A stretch of DNA of 7,534 bases from Bryobacteraceae bacterium (GTDB taxonomy: Bacteria; Acidobacteriota; Terriglobia; Bryobacterales; Bryobacteraceae): NCBI GenBank assembly GCA_025350445.1, contig JANXXV010000644.1, positions 1 through 7,534 of the forward strand. Reading direction: 5' to 3'. A program made the position numbers and the translations under genes. Below, piece after piece: positions 5,031-7,534 of the stretch. How positions within the stretch are numbered: position 1 is the stretch's first letter; the number at the start of each line of letters is the position of its first letter. The notes below the pieces were generated by a model. That model saw only the letters and a program-made list of their open reading frames with translations. It was not told the DNA's origin and did no database searches.

Positions 5031-7064
5031 ATGGTTCTCTGTGTTCTCTTTCTAGGGTTTGCCGCCAGCTTACTAGCCCAGAAAGCCCCATTCACCGCGG
5101 AAGCGATGATGAAGATCGCCCGCATCGGCGAGCCGCAAATTTCCCCGGACGGCAATATCGTCGCGTTCACCGTAGAGACCGCGGACCTGGACGCGAACAC
5201 GAAGCCCAGGCAAATCTACGTCGTCCCCGTGGCGGGCGGTCCCGCCGTACAGTTGACCAGGGAAGGCATCAACAGTCGGCCTCGCTGGATGCCCGATTCC
5301 AAATCGATCGCCTTCCTGTCGAGCCGCGGCGGATCGGCGCAGATCTGGACCATGACCGCCGTCGGCGGCGACCCCAGGCAGATCACCAGTCTGTCCACCG
5401 AGGCAGCAGATGTGACTGTCTCCCCGGATGGCAAGTGGTTTGTGTTAACCAGCGAAGTCTACCCGGATTGCCCCGACGACGCCTGCAACAAGACGAAAAT
5501 GGAAGCCGAAGCGAAAAATCCAGTGAAGGCGCGCGTCATCACCTCCCTCCTTTACCGGCACTGGCGCGACTGGCAGACCAAGCGCAGGAAGCACATCCTG
5601 GTTGTTCCGGTAACGGGTGGCCCAGCCAAGGATCTAACGCCCGGACAGTTCGATGTACCCGCGTTTTCTCTAGGAGGCCCCGACGATTTCGTAATCTCGC
5701 CCGACAGCGCCGAGGTGGCATACGTTTCGAACCTGGACCCCGCCCGCGCACTCAGCACCAACACCGATATTTTCACCGTGCCGATCGGCGGCGGCGAAGC
5801 GAAAAGGCTAACCGTGGGGCCCGGCGGGGATCTTTCCCCCCTGTATTCCCCGGATGGGAAATACATAGCCTACCGCTCGCAATCGCGCGCCGGATACGAG
5901 GCGGACCGCTGGCGGTTGGCGGTGATTGAGCGCGCCACAGGCCGCCTGTCGATTCTAAATGACGGACAGGACAGGCCAACGGAAAGCCTGGCATGGTCGC
6001 CCGATTCGTCGAAAATCTTCTACACCGTCGAAGACCGCGGCCGCAGCAATATTCAGGTGATTGCCGTAACCGGCGGTTCGTCGCGCGGCGCCGTTACCGG
6101 GGCCAGCCACCTCGACGATATTCTGTTCACGCCCGACGGCAAAACAATGCTCTACACCGAACAAAGCGGTTCCAAGCCGGTCGAGATTTTCCGCGCGTCT
6201 TCCGGCGGCGGCGCCCCGGTGGCCTTGACCCATCTAAACGACCCGATTCTGGACGCCTGTCAACTGACCGCACTCGAAGAATTTTGGGTGGATTCGCCGG
6301 ACAAGACCAAAATCCACAGCTTCGTAGTAAAACCTCCAGGTTTTCAGGCCGCCCGCCGGTATCCCGTCGTTTTTATGATCCACGGCGGCCCGCAAGGCGC
6401 CTGGGGCGAATCCTGGAGCTACCGCTGGAATCCCCAGGTGTTCGCCGCGGCCGGGTATGTCGTCGTGATGCCAAACCCCCGTGGATCTATCGGTTACGGA
6501 CAGAAGTTCACCGATGACATTAATTCCGATTGGGGCGGAAAACCGTTCGAGGACATCATGGCGGTGGCCGACCACGTCGCCGCTCTGCCGTACGTCGACC
6601 CCGACCGCATGGCGGCGGCCGGCGGCTCCTACGGCGGCTATATGGTGGACTGGCTCCTCGGCCACACCCAGCGATTCCGCGCGCTGGTTTCCCATGCTGG
6701 AGTATTCGACTTGAAGAGTATGGCGGCCGAAACCGAGGAACTCTGGTTTCCCCTGTGGGAATTCAAGGGCATGCCCTGGGACAACCCCGACATTTACGAA
6801 AAGCTCTCCCCAAGCACGTTCGTCAAGGAATTCAAGACGCCGACTCTGGTGATGCACGGTGAGCTGGATTATCGCGTGCCCGCGGGGCAGGGAATGCAGC
6901 TTTTCTCCGCACTGCAATTGCAAAAGGTGCCTTCGAAGATGGTGCTGTTCCCCGACGAAGGGCACTGGATTTTGAAGCCGCAAAACTCCCTGCTCTGGTA
7001 CAAGACGGTACTGGATTGGGTGGGCGAATGGACCGCCAGGCGTGCTGGGCCCGCCACCCCGTAG
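5031..7064 (+). CDS. Secreted S9-family peptidase (prolyl oligopeptidase / acylaminoacyl-peptidase type)
   Basis: This 677-residue serine peptidase probably cleaves peptides outside the cytoplasm. Residues 1-17 (VLCVLFLGFAASLLAQ) form a hydrophobic leader ending in a plausible ALLAQ-type cleavage site, but with no positive charge before it. About 30-410 is a TolB/DPP-like beta-propeller with repeated SPDG-type turns near 38, 88, 131, 223, 273, 323 and 367. About 415-670 is the alpha/beta-hydrolase domain. It has the oxyanion segment HGGPQ (451-455), the nucleophile Ser533 in GGSYGGY, the acid Asp613 in HGELDYRVP, and His645 in DEGHW. Length and order are normal for the family. Upstream in frame a TAG lies six codons before the ATG, so the start cannot move back to add charged residues. 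It stands alone and ends 17 bp from the convergent toxin gene. The exact substrate cannot be read from the sequence. Confidence 0.95.
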   Translation: MVLCVLFLGFAASLLAQKAPFTAEAMMKIARIGEPQISPDGNIVAFTVETADLDANTKPRQIYVVPVAGGPAVQLTREGINSRPRWMPDSKSIAFLSSRGGSAQIWTMTAVGGDPRQITSLSTEAADVTVSPDGKWFVLTSEVYPDCPDDACNKTKMEAEAKNPVKARVITSLLYRHWRDWQTKRRKHILVVPVTGGPAKDLTPGQFDVPAFSLGGPDDFVISPDSAEVAYVSNLDPARALSTNTDIFTVPIGGGEAKRLTVGPGGDLSPLYSPDGKYIAYRSQSRAGYEADRWRLAVIERATGRLSILNDGQDRPTESLAWSPDSSKIFYTVEDRGRSNIQVIAVTGGSSRGAVTGASHLDDILFTPDGKTMLYTEQSGSKPVEIFRASSGGGAPVALTHLNDPILDACQLTALEEFWVDSPDKTKIHSFVVKPPGFQAARRYPVVFMIHGGPQGAWGESWSYRWNPQVFAAAGYVVVMPNPRGSIGYGQKFTDDINSDWGGKPFEDIMAVADHVAALPYVDPDRMAAAGGSYGGYMVDWLLGHTQRFRALVSHAGVFDLKSMAAETEELWFPLWEFKGMPWDNPDIYEKLSPSTFVKEFKTPTLVMHGELDYRVPAGQGMQLFSALQLQKVPSKMVLFPDEGHWILKPQNSLLWYKTVLDWVGEWTARRAGPATP

Positions 7065-7081
7065 GGCGGCCAAAGCGGTTG

Positions 7082-7366
7082 TCAGAGTTTCGCAGGCCAC
7101 TTCCGCCGGCCATGAAAGACGGCGATAAGTTCCCCGCGATCTCCAGAGATGCGGTAAGGAATAACGTAGGGGGCGCCGGACACCACGAGTTCTCGAGTCC
7201 CCATCAAACGCCCGGGCCTTCCCAAATTGGGCTGGGTTTGTAGAAGAAAAACTGCCAGCGGAATCCGCTCTGCGGTAACGGCCGCGTTTCCCTCAGGGTC
7301 TGCGGCAATAAACTTTCGTAACGAGACCAGATGTTGGATCGCCCTCCGGGACCAGACGACCTTCAT
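7082..7366 (-). CDS. ParE/RelE-superfamily toxin
   Basis: The 94-residue protein matches the ParE branch of the RelE/ParE toxin fold. It has an N-terminal strand KVVWSRRAIQHLVSLRKFIA, then a helix with AAVTAERIPLAV. The diagnostic LGRPGRLMGTRELVVSG and APYVIPYRISGD stretches follow, and then IAVFHGRRKWP, the usual end of these proteins. ParE proteins poison DNA gyrase, while RelE relatives cut mRNA on the ribosome; which applies here is not visible. The ATG at 7366-7364 has no ribosome site of its own but lies in an ATGA overlap with a 25-codon ORF, so coupling is likely. No standard antitoxin gene (CopG/RHH, Phd or similar) is seen directly upstream, where it normally lies. It is convergent with the peptidase gene, with no obvious terminator between them. 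Confidence 0.88.
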   Translation of the reverse strand: MKVVWSRRAIQHLVSLRKFIAADPEGNAAVTAERIPLAVFLLQTQPNLGRPGRLMGTRELVVSGAPYVIPYRISGDRGELIAVFHGRRKWPAKL

Positions 7367-7440
7367 CGTGGTGCTTTGGTCTCATTGGCGCTAAGATAAC
7401 AACGTTTATTATTGGAAATGTTCCGGATTCGATTCATCAT
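7363..7440 (-). CDS. 25-codon ORF coupled to the ParE-like toxin; leader peptide or antitoxin remnant
   Basis: It starts with ATGATG at 7440-7435 and encodes MMNRIRNISNNKRCYLSANE followed by TKAPR. Its TGA overlaps the toxin ATG as ATGA. AGGAAG (7452-7447) lies 6 nt before the first ATG, a good ribosome site and the only one available to the toxin. The product is basic and far shorter than normal ParD/RHH or Phd antitoxins (about 70-90 residues), and shows no recognisable antitoxin motif. It may be a leader peptide that controls toxin translation, or the last codons of an antitoxin whose front was lost. Chance is possible. Confidence 0.4.
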   Translation of the reverse strand: MMNRIRNISNNKRCYLSANETKAPR

Positions 7441-7449
7441 CTACCGCTT

Positions 7450-7504
7450 CCTAACGGTCGCGGCTCAGAAGGATCAATCGGTTAACCGAACCGCGACCGT
7501 TAGG
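7450..7504. repeat. Perfect 14-bp inverted repeat with nested 12-bp palindrome
   Basis: CCTAACGGTCGCGG (7450-7463) and CCGCGACCGTTAGG (7491-7504) are exact reverse complements 27 bp apart. With flanks counted, 18 of 20 positions match (CTnCCTAACGG...). TCGGTTAACCGA (7478-7489), a perfect palindrome, is nested inside next to the right arm. It looks like an intergenic REP or MITE-type repeat. One arm includes part of the ribosome site for the 25-codon ORF. There is no T-tract of a standard terminator. Confidence 0.8.
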
Positions 7505-7517
7505 GAGTGGTACTACG

Positions 7518-7534
7518 ATGTATGCAGTTTGGCT
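7518..7534 (+). CDS. Possible gene start cut by the right edge
   Basis: ATG at 7518-7520 begins MYAVW and runs off the window. AGGGAG (7502-7507), which overlaps the right arm of the inverted repeat, is 10 nt upstream and could serve as its ribosome site. Too short to identify. Confidence 0.15.

Noticed and set aside
5216..5994. Long minus-strand and alternate-frame ORFs within the peptidase gene
   Set aside because: They are shadows of a strongly supported S9 peptidase frame in GC-rich DNA.
7051..7069. CCGCC...GGCGG stem at the end of the peptidase gene as a terminator
   Set aside because: The stem is only 5 bp with a 9-nt loop, it overlaps the stop codon, and no T-tract follows on either strand.

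Overview
This window looks like a piece of a GC-rich, Gram-negative-type bacterial chromosome. The protein set (a bacterial AspRS with GAD domain, a HisRS, a secreted S9 peptidase with a TolB-like propeller) and the scatter of short intergenic palindromes would suit Acidobacteriota of the Solibacter/Bryobacter kind. That placement is an inference from gene flavour only; there is no rRNA or other marker here.

Left third (1-1083). This is a decayed or accessory zone on the minus strand. At 598-973 sits a hicA-hicB toxin-antitoxin module. hicA is intact, and hicB starts in an ATGA overlap with it but is broken: its N-terminal half and its C-terminal tail lie in different frames, and the linking segment is gone. 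Further left (1-313) are low-confidence minus-strand reading frames: one interrupted by a single TAA, and a possible gene start running off the window edge.

Centre (1084-4633). A compact leftward operon runs from a gamma-class carbonic-anhydrase-like hexapeptide protein to hisS to aspS, joined by 4-nt and 16-nt overlaps. hisS begins with TTG inside the TTGA overlap. The two synthetases charge tRNA-His and tRNA-Asp. The carbonic anhydrase-like protein is an unrelated passenger at the head of the operon and carries a C-terminal tail built from three copies of a 12-bp tandem repeat.

Intergenic island (4634-5030). It holds a weak candidate promoter for the leftward operon, a REP-like hairpin, and a roughly 185-bp MITE-like element with 28-bp imperfect terminal inverted repeats (24 of 28 matching) that encloses three 10-bp tandem repeats. 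A 15-bp palindrome and a -10-like TACAAT follow; the latter sits six bases before the ATG of the next gene, a layout typical of leaderless transcripts.

Right third (5031-7534). A rightward gene encodes a probably exported S9-family prolyl oligopeptidase/acylaminoacyl-peptidase-like enzyme. Facing it, 17 bp away, is a leftward parE/relE-type toxin gene. No normal antitoxin gene precedes it; in that place is a 25-codon ORF with a good Shine-Dalgarno sequence and an ATGA overlap, whose ribosome site runs into one arm of a perfect 14-bp inverted repeat (7450-7504). The most noteworthy content is thus two toxin genes with damaged or atypical antitoxin partners, plus several mobile or repetitive palindromes.
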